NCBI RefSeq assembly: GCF_963678635.1
Contig: NC_087062.1
Coordinates: 46,089,758-46,153,757, forward strand
Source: Symsagittifera roscoffensis
Taxonomy: Eukaryota > Xenacoelomorpha > Acoela > Convolutidae
DNA: 64,000 nt
Direction of reading: 5' to 3'
Below the pieces are notes generated by a model that worked only from the letters and a program-made list of their open reading frames with translations, made no database searches and was not told where the DNA came from. Positions 35,037 to 46,500 of this stretch are shown piece by piece. Positions within the stretch are counted from its first letter, which is position 1, and each line of letters starts with the position of its first letter. Both the position numbers and the translations under genes were made by a program.

Positions 35037-36344
35037 CATATTTTTTGAATATGTTTATGAGTAACATAAATTTATTCGTTGAAAAGCATTCAAAATAAAA
35101 TAAATTTAATTTTGAAAATGTTTTCAAGAAGAAACATTCAAAAGTTACAGAAAAACATATTTAATTACTGTTTTTATCAAAAATTAAGTAAAAGTTGTTT
35201 TCTGTGAACAAAATTACAAACTAGAATATCTATGTAGTTGGAAAAATTGTCATGATTTTTTCAAAACTTTATATTACATTGATTGTATGGACATTCATCA
35301 GATTTTAAGCTTGATTTACTACAAAAACTAAAAAATTGGTAGACAGATGACGTTGATGGAGGTTGTATTAGTTTTAACTTGTATACAACACAGAAAGCTC
35401 GATAAAAAGATAGAGACGAGATTTCAGAAAAAAAGAGTACTACCAGATTCATCAAGAATGTTCTTATTTAGAAGAGTTAACTCATACTGAGTGGTCAATC
35501 AACAAAAAAAACAAAAAAAAATGAAGAGCTTTGGAAACTAAAAATGAAAAGAAGAAACATCATTTCGATTACTGTTTTGAGATTGTTACAAATACCAAAT
35601 CTAGATTTTTCAGAAAATTTTTTAGTCAGTTGTCCAAATTCACAAAGCTTCCTGCTGGTTGTTTGTATTACAATATACCAAAGAGAAAGCGATAAAGATG
35701 TATTTTTTGGTAATTTTATTTCACTGGATAGAAACAGAACGAATCGCAAAAAATTTGATCGAAATTTCAAAGTTTGAATTGAGTATCGAAAAAATAAAAA
35801 AAATCAGACAACAAATCTGGTTTATTTCACTGTGGTGTCAAGTTTATATTTTTGTTTTGTCAGAAAAACTCAAAAAAAAACCGTTGAATGGGAAGTTTCA
35901 TGAACATAGTTTTGTTCTGATATAAAAAACGTTTTAAAATCTATGAACACTTCATTCTGATTGGTTAATACCTCAAATATTACCTGTGAAGGAATGCTTG
36001 ATTTTGTGATATCAAATTGCTGCACACTTCATTTAGAGTGAAAGTTTGATTTTGATTGATTGATATCAAAAAAAAAACAAAAATTTTCCTTATAAGTAAA
36101 TTTCGATTCTGACTGGTTGATTTCAAAACATTTGAAAAGTTCAGAGTAAGATTGGATGATTTTCATTTGAGCTTGGCACAAGTGGACTATATTTTTCCCA
36201 TTTTCTTTCAATTTAAAAACAATTGGTTAGGAAAATTACATAATTGTTTTTTTAATCTTTTCATGAGGCTATTCAACTCTCCTTATCCAAAAATCTAGGG
36301 CTTTTTAAATCACCCATTTATTCTCAAGTTCTTTACTTTTTGAG

Positions 36345-36848
36345 CTGCCGTCACTGATTAGAAACAAAAAAGTTGCATATTTTGAGTGTGGCAGAGAATA
36401 CAAACATACAGACTCGTCAAGATATCGCACAACCTGTGGTGTTTTGAAGTGTTCCAATTGTAACTTTCATTTATACAGCAGCGAGGAACTCTTTAATCAT
36501 ATCAAGAAGAAGCATTCTCTTTGTCAACATAATGTTAAATATGGAAAAGACGCTCAATTGTCTCCAAACACACTTCAAAAGAAGGTAAAATTAGTTTTTT
36601 AAGTTAAAATTATACGAGAAAATACTATGAATAGTTGCTTTTACTGAATCTGAAAAATCTATACAATTGTGATAGATACGAAAAAATGTTGGCAAAATTC
36701 ATACAGTTTTTTCATCACAATTCTTCTTCTGTCTTTTAATTTTTTCTATTGATAGGTTCTTTATGACGATAGAAGCAGCAAAAATTGAGTTCAAATTGTT
36801 GCGAAGACTTCAATGGAAATCGATTTGAAAATCTTGAATCTACAGTAA
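36345..36848 (+). pseudogene. MPSL zinc-finger pseudogene, long form, fourth copy
   Basis: Exons correspond to 36,345-36,584 and 36,756-36,848. It has the same CTG start, Tyr12 and TGA in exon 2 (36,786) as the copy at 22,306, and the two are almost identical although two other unit types lie between them. The C2H2 finger ligands are kept. Confidence 0.7.
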
Positions 36849-39504
36849 AAACTCCATTGGTTGCAAGCTTGCGGAGATTTTGCTGCAATAAGTTTGTAGT
36901 AAAAGTGCAAAACATATGCTAATGTGTGGTTCGGAATTTGTTAAAAAGTGTAAAAAAAACTAGTTATATATAAAACATTGGTTAAATCAAACATTTTGCC
37001 TAGTCACCAATTTGAAGTTTTCCTTGTTAAGTGCTTGTAAAAGTGTTAATAGAGTTGGGCATTTTTCAGCAGATAGTGAGGGTTGATTTATCAAGAATTG
37101 TGGTTTTTACCTGTTTTCGACTTTTTCAGAAAAACAATTGACAATTGACCTGGAAAAGATGAACAAATGTTTTTACTAGCTTTTGGAAATTTCAAGATAA
37201 TATTATACATCATTCTGAACCAAAAATTTACTTCAATAAAAAAGTTCAGATTTAAAACAGCAACATAAAATAATCAGGCTGAGAAAACCATTTAAAGATT
37301 TTTAGGATAGAACTTTCGTTTAAATGATACATTTTTCCATCTAAAATTCAATTTTCAAGTAAAATTTTGTTCAAATTGCATAACGTTGGAAGATAGTAGA
37401 TGAAGTAGAAAGTACTAAATTGATATACAAACTCAATTTAACCCACTAGTGGTTCTGAGATTTTTTAACCAAAATTTAGCTTATAAATTACATCTTGAGA
37501 AAAAATCCAACATAAAAAGTGTCGAAGATTTATATTTATGTGTATTTTATTGAAAAATTTGTTATCATTTGATATGTTAGGTAAGTTTGTATGAAAATTC
37601 AAATGTTTTGAGGATAATTTAATTGAAGTAAACTCAACTCCGACATCTTTTGGAAGATGATACATGAAGCATAAATCAAAAAATTTGCTCTCAAGATCTA
37701 TATTTCTTTGTTTTAGAGAAAAAACAAAAAAAATTGATGCAGACAGATTTTTAGAGAAAGTAATATGGAGTTTTCTAAAAAAATTCTAAAAAGAACTGAT
37801 ACTATAGTAAAACCAGATGCAAGATCTTTTATTTATAGAAAATTTAACTTGAAAAATTTCAATTAGACAGAGAGTAAAGATTTTGTTCTGGTTAGCTTCA
37901 ATTGTTTTCAATTAGAAAATTAGGTAGAACTATACAGTTTTTCGCTTAATAAGTTTGGCAAAATTATTCAATTGTTACAGTTTGCCCCTGGATTTACTTT
38001 TTTATATCGGTTTTTCTAAGAAGCGTTCTTTTAAAAGTTTATAGATGTTGCAGAAATTAAGAGCTAGGTTCCCTTGCGTATTTGTACTTCCGAAGGTATT
38101 CAGATTTTAACCAATTGAGCTGCTCTTAAAAAAAATTCCTTTTTTGTATTCCCAGTATATATGTACTTTTGATTGCTTTACCTAGCACCAATTCTATCTC
38201 TTTTACAAAAACTTCCGACAAAAATCAAGAATAAAAATTGATTTACTAATTAATTTGCAAGAAAGTGATAGTTATTGATCTCAAAAATTGTTCTGTTGCT
38301 TAAATGATTTACTGTAGCAACTGAACAAGGGCCCTAAAGGAAAACTTTTAAAAATTACATAGCTATAATCAGACGTTATTAGTTCTAATTTTATCTCAAC
38401 CAACAAATTAATCGTTCAATTGAGATTTCCTCCTAAATTCAACAGTTCTGACATAATTTTCCCACAAAGTGAGTTCAATAGCGAAAAAATTAACTAAACA
38501 GGGAGCAATAATAATCTTGAAACATAGAAAATTTCTACAGAAACAATATGAAATTTATGTTGTAGAAGCAACAGAGAGATAATCATCAGTTTTGAAGAAG
38601 ATTTTGTTGAATTTCATCCAATCTAATAGACTTTTGAGAAAAATAATGACCCCATTTTTAGTTAATTTTAGCAGAAAAATGGTCTTTTCCCATCAATGAG
38701 CCTAGCCTTATGATTATTGTTAAGTGAAAAACTTCTCAGTAATTTTTGTACAGTTTTGGTTGATCCTTAAGAAAAAATTGAGGAAGACTTGAATCACGGA
38801 GTTTGATCTAGGATTTCTCTGAATAATGCTAATTGTTCTTTGAATTATTTTCCTAGGTAAATTCTTCCTGAATTGAACAAAAAACCACTTAATTACACAA
38901 ATCAAAGCATAAAAAATGAAAAATTTTTGATATATTTTATTCATTTTTACTTTACTTACTCGAAAATTACGAGTATTTTTCCATAGAAGTCGGTTCAATA
39001 TTGATTCAGCTAATAAGTGCTTTTATTTTAGTGTTCAGAGCCGTATATAACCCCTTTTTTAGCTCAAACTAGAGAAATTTTATCGTATTTTATCGTATTT
39101 TGAAATTTTGAGTGAAAATTGTGGAAAAATCTATATTTTTGTTCAAAATTTTGAATCATTGTCTCAATATCATGCGACTTAAAATATTTTTTTGAGCTTA
39201 ATTCTAAACTCTGCTCTTAAGTATAATTTTTTAATTACATCAGAAGCAACAAAAAAATGGCCAAAATTCTGAGATTTTTGCAGTTTTCTTTTCCAAAAAA
39301 AACGTTTTTGCAAAAAAAAAGATTTTTGTTATTTTTTTTTCGAAAACTTGAAAGTTTTGCATTTTTTCCAACGACTTGAATTTTTTTTTGAAATATCAGT
39401 AGATTTGAGCATAGTTTCTCAAATCATATTATCATACAGTTTCTCAAATTATACATGAAACCTTAATTAGATGATCATACTTTTTTGAAAATTACGATCA
39501 TCTA
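36849..39504 (+). repeat. Tail T of unit L4, non-coding part
   Basis: Third full copy of the tail. One short deletion (near 37,310) relative to 31.9 kb is visible. No gene was recognised. Confidence 0.6.
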
Positions 39505-39877
39505 ATAAAATAGTTAATAGATCGAATTATATCAAAAATTATCGTGTTTTGAAGTTTTTTTCGAAAATTTTTGTTGAAAAGTCTCAATTTTTGCCCAAGT
39601 TCTCTAATCATTGACTTACCATGTACCAAAAACTACTTACATTACCTTCGTTCCACAATCTACACGTAATTAACCATTAATTTTTTCCAATTAGATAACA
39701 CGCGCTGAAATGTTTGCGAAAAAAATAGACACTTCCACACAAAATCCAAAAAACTTTCGTTTTTCTTATCATTCTCTTGCCATCACACAAACCATGAAAC
39801 CTTACAATTTTTATTCTCTATCTTAATACATTTTAGACTCTATACCCAATGTTAATGCATAGCATGCAGACCAGAAT
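39505..39877 (+). repeat. Dispersed repeat X, copy 4 (truncated)
   Basis: Same position in tail T as the copies at 21,020 and 34,110, but it ends early at GCAGACCAGAATTC, where it joins the last third of the LINE fragment. Confidence 0.7.
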
Positions 39878-40069
39878 TCTATACATACTCGGAGATCAAT
39901 TGCAGATCTTATTTTCTATTCCCGTTGGAAGATCAAGCTGGAAAAATGTTCCATAGGTTCAAAATCGATAACGATGTATAATACCATTAAAGCAACTGGG
40001 TTTTTACTGTCAGTTTCGTCGTGTTTAATTTTGATTAATCTACATTATATAACACAAATATTCACAAAA

Positions 40070-40132
40070 GCACCCGTGGCGTAGTGGTTAAATATGCCAC
40101 TGGTACACCAGGGATCATGGGTTCGATTCATA
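40070..40132 (+). tRNA. tRNA-like sequence, second copy
   Basis: A box TGGCGTAGTGG at 40,077-40,087 and B box GGTTCGATTC at 40,120-40,129. It differs from the copy at 34,974 by a C-to-T change in the B box. It lies at the same unit junction and does not fold into a full cloverleaf. Confidence 0.5.
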
Positions 40133-40183
40133 CATATTTTTTGAATATGTTTATGAGTAACATAAATTTATTCGTTGAAAAGC

Positions 40184-40396
40184 ATTCAAAATAAAACAAA
40201 TTTAATTTTGAAAATATTTTCAAGAAGAAACATTCAAAAGTTACAGAAAAACATATTTAATTACTGTTTTTATCAAAAATTAAGTAAATGTTGTTTTATG
40301 TGAACAAAATTACAAACTAGAATGTCTATGTAGTTGGAAAAATTGTCATGATTTTTTCAAAACTTTATATTACATTGGTTGTATGGTTATTCATCA
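40184..40396 (+). repeat. Start of a further array unit, cut by the gap
   Basis: The first 213 bp of another R module, ending GTATGGTTATTCATCA at the gap. The array therefore continues into unsequenced DNA. Confidence 0.75.
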
Positions 40397-40596
40397 NNNN
40401 NNNNNNNNNNNNNNNNNNNNNNNNNNNNNNNNNNNNNNNNNNNNNNNNNNNNNNNNNNNNNNNNNNNNNNNNNNNNNNNNNNNNNNNNNNNNNNNNNNNN
40501 NNNNNNNNNNNNNNNNNNNNNNNNNNNNNNNNNNNNNNNNNNNNNNNNNNNNNNNNNNNNNNNNNNNNNNNNNNNNNNNNNNNNNNNNNNNNNNNN
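40397..40596. other. Assembly gap (200 N)
   Basis: Exactly 200 unknown bases, the usual size for a placeholder gap of unknown length. It falls inside a tandem array, so further units have probably been collapsed or left out here. Confidence 0.95.
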
Positions 40597-41439
40597 AAAA
40601 GAGCAATCTGCTAATTTTGAGCCATTTTAGCAGGAAAAATTTAGTGTGAGACCTTGAGATTTAAATTTTGCGTTAAAAAATAGATATTGCATGCAAAAGA
40701 TGTCTTGTATAGGTCATTTGCCCTTTCAATATATTTTGACTGTTCCAAATTTTGTTGCTCCTTCTATGAAAACACATTTTTTACACCAAAGCCACCCATC
40801 TACGTTTATAGTTTTCCAAATTTTCTTTTATCAAAAACTATCCAAGACCTATTTATGGGCAGTCGGATATCCCATAACTCTACTTAACCTTTTTAAGATC
40901 TATTTAAGAATCTCCCACATTTTCAAGCATTTTCAGCCCATCAAAACGCAGCAAAGATAGACTTCTTTACACAAAGCTCTAGTGCTATTTCATTTTTTTC
41001 CTTATAGGGGTGGAGAAAAATTAGTAGATACCATGCAAGTGAAACTGTAAAGCAGATCGGAACTTAACAGTAAAATTAACCGGACACGCAACAATCTGGG
41101 TGGCCATAAGGTAACAAAGCCTTTATTGATTCTACCAAGGTGCAATGAATAGGAATTAGAACATCGGAAAAATCAAAAATACTGCGCATATTTCAGAATA
41201 GAAAAAAAAACAGAAACAATCAAGAAGATGATAGGAAGAGAACTCAAATAGCCTATGCTTCAGAATAATGTAAAATTCTTCCAACTTCAGTTGATGTAAC
41301 TCGCGGATGAATAAATTTGACGAAATTTTTCATCTTTTAAAATTCAATTTATGATTCTTCTTAGAAATTTTTTTTGAAAAAAAAGTTAGGAAAAAGTAAA
41401 ATAAACAAAACAAAACACATGAATCCTTAAGCCTTGTAT
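40597..41439. other. Unassigned spacer right of the gap
   Basis: No match to the array modules was seen and no gene is supported. Short open frames at 40,687-40,960 have no recognisable domain. The right part might be the 3' flank or terminal repeat of the adjacent retroelement fossil, but no matching copy was found on its other side. Confidence 0.4.
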
Positions 41440-43400
41440 CGAAAACTTCCAAGTGACTTTTCATGCCATCTATGTTTCTTATGGATTCCTTCCTATACGT
41501 CTGCTTCAAGCCACTTGGAAACTGTTTTCCCTAGCCATGGTCTGTTCTTTTGACAGATCTCGCGTCTTGAGACAAGTCGTTCCCCGTCTTGTGGCATGGC
41601 AGGCCACCAAGCAACTATTCTCAATGCCACTTTTTATACTTGTACTCCTAGATTGGCCTTGTGGGCATCGTCCAAAACTTGTGTTCTGAATATCGGAGGT
41701 ATAAATGTTACAGCGCCCTTGTAGATGACGCCTTCTCATGCTCCTAGTGATCAGCCTTACTTTTGAAGTGTGATTTAGCTTCTGAGCACTGTCTCCGATC
41801 ACCAGTTTGCATCCGATTGAAGATGTCTTCGAGTAACCAATTCGATATCATTTAAAAAACAGATTTTATTCTCTCCTGGTGTCTCGCCGTAAAAACGCAT
41901 TCTGCTCAAAGGGCCCGCATGTGGGACTCTTTCTCCTGGCACAAAATTCATTTTATTTTCCAATGCTATCAGTGCAATAGCGCATCTAATTATTCTAGCT
42001 GATGTTGTTTTCTGTATCTCTTCATCTGGTCCAAAGAAGTACTGCACGGGTTTCTGATCTGTAGTAGATTAAACTTGCGCCCCTGTAAAAAAAAATTTCA
42101 GTCGTGTGGCAAAAAACAGGAGGATTGCCAAAGTTTCTCGTTCTATAATGAAGAAGTTGGGCTCAGCTGATCATAGCTTCCTTGATCACTGTATGTTCTT
42201 TTTGTGAGAAAGCCCCGCTAACTACTTGCTTTGAAGCATCATTCTTTTGTCCAAGGAGTAGGGTTGGGTGACTGGTGTTGAGCAGAGTTTTTGTTTGATA
42301 CTCTGAAAGCTTGTGATGGCTTGTTCACTCCTAGTCGTGACTCCGCATGTCATTGAGCTGGAGCATCTCGGTAGCAAAGTGTGGAATCTTATGTCCGTAG
42401 AAGTTTGCCAGTACTTAAAATGATTGAGGTTCTATAAGTTTTACGAGTATCTTGGTGCTCCGAAGCTTCTCAAAAAGCCTATCATTAGGCTTGATTCGAT
42501 CAATTGAAGCTGAAGAACCTAAAAGCGAAGTCGTTGTCAGTAGGTTTGAGTTACCTGCGTTGTTGTCGCTAAACTTACTTAGATTTTTTATTTATCTTAC
42601 CACATGAGTTACATTTTACACGAGTTGAAGGACAAGACTTATCCTCTTGCGGTTTCCTTCTGCAATTTGGACATTCCGGTTTTTTCCCCATCGTAAGCTA
42701 TATAAGAATTTCCTGGTTTTCCGAAGGTTGACATAGAATTGTAAGCTATTTCGTTTTAAATATTAATCTTAAAGCTCCCACAAAATGCTGTGCTTGATCG
42801 CCAAACTGTAAAACAGTGCTTGTTGTCCTGAGATGAGTTTTTGTTGTCTGCTGATCTAAGTGCCGATGTGAACTTCATTTGTATCGTCTCTTCTTTCGCA
42901 TCAGCGATGTTTATAAGCTCTGGAATCTGACAAAACCGAGCAGCTTCAACAAGTCTTTCATGAAAATTGTCGTCAGACTGTCCTTATTCTGAACCGTCGA
43001 ATAGGAACATGGCTCCTTCAGCAATCTTCAGCATACTTTTTGGGTCTGCAGTAGTCTTGCACCACAATTTGAAGCTCATTGAACATCATCTTGCTGAGGG
43101 TTTTTGGCAAAACAAGACTCCTCATCTTCATGATTGCTTGCAATCCATATTGATTGAAGAAGAAAATTGTTCTTTGAAGGTCTGCGAGATTCATTTCACC
43201 TGCAGCCAATCAATTTTCTTCCCTGAGCGTGCTCCCTTACAAAAAGCAACCAGCCAAACCATTGATTTTTCAGGTTTCAAAAAATCTAAAGAGTGTTTGC
43301 AATTTTTTTTCAAGTTTGCAGTCTGAAAACCACTGTTATTGATTGATGCAAGGGAAGGGATTTGCTATGAAGTTTTTAATCAGATCGAATTTTGTGATAA
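41440..43400 (-). mobile_element. Ty3/Gypsy LTR retrotransposon fossil, first family
   Basis: Read right to left it has a gag-like part (43,018-43,209, containing ALKMR-type helical gag sequence), a Cys-rich knuckle (about 42,600-42,690, CPNCRRKPQ and CNSCGK), the end of RNase H (41,799-42,047, containing MNFVPGERVPHAGPLSRM, the usual turn before the integrase) and an integrase zinc-binding region (about 41,450-41,700). It is internally shortened and much broken, with many breaks, and is fairly old. Terminal repeats were not recognised. It differs in sequence from the family to its right. Confidence 0.7.
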
Positions 43401-43599
43401 TTTACTTAAATCTTATTTGGTATTCATAGTTCTTACCAGTTGGAAAAGTATACAAAAAAAAGACATGCCATAAGGCATCAAATTTGATTTTGTTCACGTG
43501 TTCCCCTTTTTGGTAGATTTTCACCAAAAAAGGCATTTGAAAAACGTAGCATTGCATTTATGGCTAGGAATTATTAATACCATGAGAAGTATTGGGTCC
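43401..43599. other. Junction between two Gypsy families
   Basis: A short AT-rich interval between the two retroelement families. Nothing else was recognised in it. Confidence 0.4.
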
Positions 43600-46500
43600 G
43601 GATGCATTGTTTTCCATTTCTTCTTTGTTTTCCAAGTTTTCTCCCCCTGTTGTTTTGGTGATTAGAGCAGATGGTTATTTTGAATAACAGTCTATCGCAA
43701 CTAGGAGATATAAATTTGCCCTTATTGTCTAAGCGCTTCTTGTCCTGGATGTGTTCTGTGTAGTCGACTGAGCACTGCCTTCCGTAGGCAAAAATAAATT
43801 GCCACTCGATTGTCTGTTATAACACAGTCATTGATGACTGCGGAATCTTCCCAGAAACTTGCGATGTAGTTTCCTAGCCGTATGAATCTTTCTCAGTCTC
43901 TGGCGAAAATGCATTTCCTCCACAGTCGCAGTTGAGAATCCTCCGTCGTTAACTTGACCAGCAAAACTGCGTCTAGTAGATTCGATAGTCCTGTTGTGAA
44001 GGATTTTTGTCATTTGACACAATTGGTGCGTTCCTAGTTGCCATTCCGTTCTCCCGGTTTACCATATTGTTCGCTCTTGATGACTTCGTAGACCTCTTTA
44101 GGCGGAAACTTGCCAACATTTTGGCAAAATTCATACTTAGGTTCGTTACTGAGTTTGGTTTTGTTTTCTTCCGCCTGATTTGACGGCTTCCTCTATCTGA
44201 TTCACGTCCGTTACGCGCTGCTCATCCGCCTGGAAAGTTATTGAGGGCAAGTTAAATTCACTATTTGACATCTGAAAAATTTTGTTATTCAATAATTTGA
44301 TAGAGATTATTTCGGAAACTAGGAATTTATGACATCTTTATGTTGATTTAAGGTCGGAGACAAAGAATATGTGCAAAATTCTGAGTTATTACAAATGCTG
44401 CTTTCTGATTTGCTGGTTTTGGATACGAGACCCTCTTGGTGCTTAGTTTCATATGAACTGAAATGACGTTCAACAATATTGCTCAATTCTCATTGGCTAA
44501 TATCCCATTTGTGTTTTCTGCCGCCTCCGAGTGAATCTACGCAAATTTCGCGGCTCGATTCTGATTGATCGAGACGATGTTGGAATTTATTTCTGTCTCC
44601 GAATAGAAAATTGCATATTCCGCGGTTTGAAAGAGATAGGTTCACGCTTCTAATACATGTAGCGACGCACTCTATTGAATTAAAACGATGAAAATTGAAA
44701 CTTTCTGGACTAGCCAGATTAATTAAAATCAATTGAGGTAAATCTGATGTAAAATTAACTAATTTGGGCTTATGAATGCAGTTTGTGAAACAAAGGATTG
44801 ATCTGATATGTTTAAGCAAAATTCCGTTGTAGAATCTGGATAAACGAGGATTTTCTAGGACCTGTTTTGGAGATAATTACAAGCGTTGTCAAAATTTCGG
44901 ATGGAATTGACCATAAATTGATCATCATAACTGGATAGTGGTGGAGCTGGAGTTTTTGAGTTTCTCCAAAGATAATCTGATATATCTTTTTTTTTACTAC
45001 TGAAAAATGTGAAATTGAGAGTTCGAGAGATAATAATTGGTCTGCCCACCTCTCTAGGCGTGATTGATATGTACGGTTACCCCTGTTTTCCTTGAGTGCT
45101 GTAACTAGGGTTTCGTTATCTGTTACAAGGTAGAAATGTTTTCCTAGTAAATAGTTCTGAAAGTACTCACAGGACCATACAACTGCTAGTAGCTGCAGTT
45201 CATTAGTTGACTACTTCTGTTCCGCTTGATTTCAGAACCTAGATGTGATTGGGATTGGGGCCCGAATTCCTTGGTTCAATCTCCTGTTCTAACGCAGCCT
45301 CCAATCTTTTGTGGCTTGCGTCACTTTTGATTCTCGACTTTTTCATGCATCGTATTGGAACGTTTTTGTGATATCACCAATTGAACTTAACATTTTCTTA
45401 AATACAATTTCTTGTACTACTGTCCAGATAGCTGATTGCTTATTACTGACTTTGAGTGAAGGTCTTAGTGACTCTGTTTTTGATTGCAGGTTTGGAATTA
45501 ACCTTGATAAGTGCTCTAAAACTCCCATGAATTATCTGAGTTGTTTCAGAGTTTTGGGCAGTGTTAGGTTCAAAACTGACTCAATTTTCGAAAGTTTTGG
45601 TCGAATCCCCTCTGAATGTCTTTCAAAACCTAGCCAGGTTAAGTTTTTTTTTAAAGTTCACATTTACTTCCCTTTAACGCGAAACCTCCATCAAGTAGTC
45701 TTTGTAGAACGTTTTTTACTGTTTTACTTAGATCTGAATGTTAAATTTTTGTTACTTCGTTGTACTTTGTTATCCATTGCCTTCTGAAACTCTTTGGGCA
45801 TGTCTGTGAGTCAGTGAAACCCCGTTTCAAATTCGTAGATGCCAGTAAGTTCACCGCAAATGATACTAAAATTGCAATGCCAGCTAACCGTCCTATTCAA
45901 AGCTAACTGACTGAAGGCGTATTTCAGATCTAACGACGAAATTAGATTTCATCTGGATCTTTTGGTGTAATGATTTGGGCAGCTGAGTCTCATAATTCTA
46001 ATAAATTCGGCATTTTGAGTTTGATTTTGAGTATTTGCGCATTCACTGCTGTAGCATTTTTCAGTAGTTAACTTGTTCCGTCCTTTTTTGCCGTAACTAA
46101 TACTTAGTGCTACTTTCTGATCTGATATTCACTAATCCAGTTTGACTAAATGCCCCTCTCTTATCAATTTTTGAAAATCTGCCCCATCTTCGTTTGGATA
46201 TGAATTGGGACTCTACGACCCTTCTCTTGGACGAGTGAATGAGTACCAGCGGCGATGTAAAAATTGTAGAAACCTTGTGGTTCTTAGACCTTCTGAGTCG
46301 ATTGAGTACGTCGTTACATTTTTCCATGAATTTCTTCTTCCAAAAATGCAATTCTTCAGACTCTTCACTTTTTGCGGCTTCATTTTCTTCCAGTTGAGAA
46401 TTTGTCGGAATTACTCGCGTAGTTACTATGCCTCTCTTAGTTTGTATGTCCAAACTATGTAAGCATCTTGTTCGATTCTCTGAAATAAAGAAGTCTGTGG

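Larger units (their letters stand above)
29668..35087 (+). repeat. Long array unit L3 (5,420 bp)
   Basis: Module R (29,668-30,460), S' (30,460-30,917), zinc-finger gene copy (30,918-31,421), tail T (31,422-34,973) and a tRNA-like sequence with a short Q end (34,974-35,087). A 64-codon - strand frame inside R (29,841-30,035) is the same in the next unit at 35,261-35,455, which shows how close the two units are. Confidence 0.8.
35088..40183 (+). repeat. Long array unit L4 (5,096 bp)
   Basis: Same order as the preceding unit: R (35,088-35,900), S' (35,900-36,344), zinc-finger pseudogene (36,345-36,848), tail T (36,849-40,069), tRNA-like sequence (40,070-40,132). It is about 320 bp shorter, mostly because the part of T around the end of repeat X and the start of the LINE fragment is missing near 39,877. 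Confidence 0.8.
10980..40396 (+). repeat. Nested tandem array with embedded zinc-finger genes
   Basis: Shared landmarks show that nearly all of this 29 kb is made of repeated modules, all in the same orientation. R is a coding remnant. S or S' is an upstream region with ATTGG boxes. Next comes the MPSL zinc-finger gene. P and Q are T/A-rich blocks, and T is a ~3.5 kb tail. Repeat periods seen are 709-710 bp (three and a half copies, 11.5-14.2 kb), 1,365 bp (14.3-16.4 kb), 2,054-2,057 bp (23.6-29.7 kb) and 5,420 and 5,096 bp (29.7-40.2 kb). The array enters an assembly gap at its right end, so its true length is unknown. No transposase or terminal inverted repeat was found; segmental tandem duplication is the simplest reading. 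Confidence 0.8.

Noticed and set aside
10980-40396. CRISPR array or bacterial repeat system
   Set aside because: Repeat units are hundreds to thousands of bases long, contain a spliced gene, and show no short direct repeats with unique spacers.
10980-40396. Helitron or TIR transposon as carrier of the zinc-finger unit
   Set aside because: No terminal inverted repeats, target duplications, CTRR-hairpin end or transposase/Rep-helicase was found; tandem duplication explains the layout.
40348-40649. Open frames across the run of N
   Set aside because: They exist only because N does not encode stops.
42967-43326. 119-codon + strand frame
   Set aside because: It is the shadow of the - strand gag part of the first Gypsy fossil.
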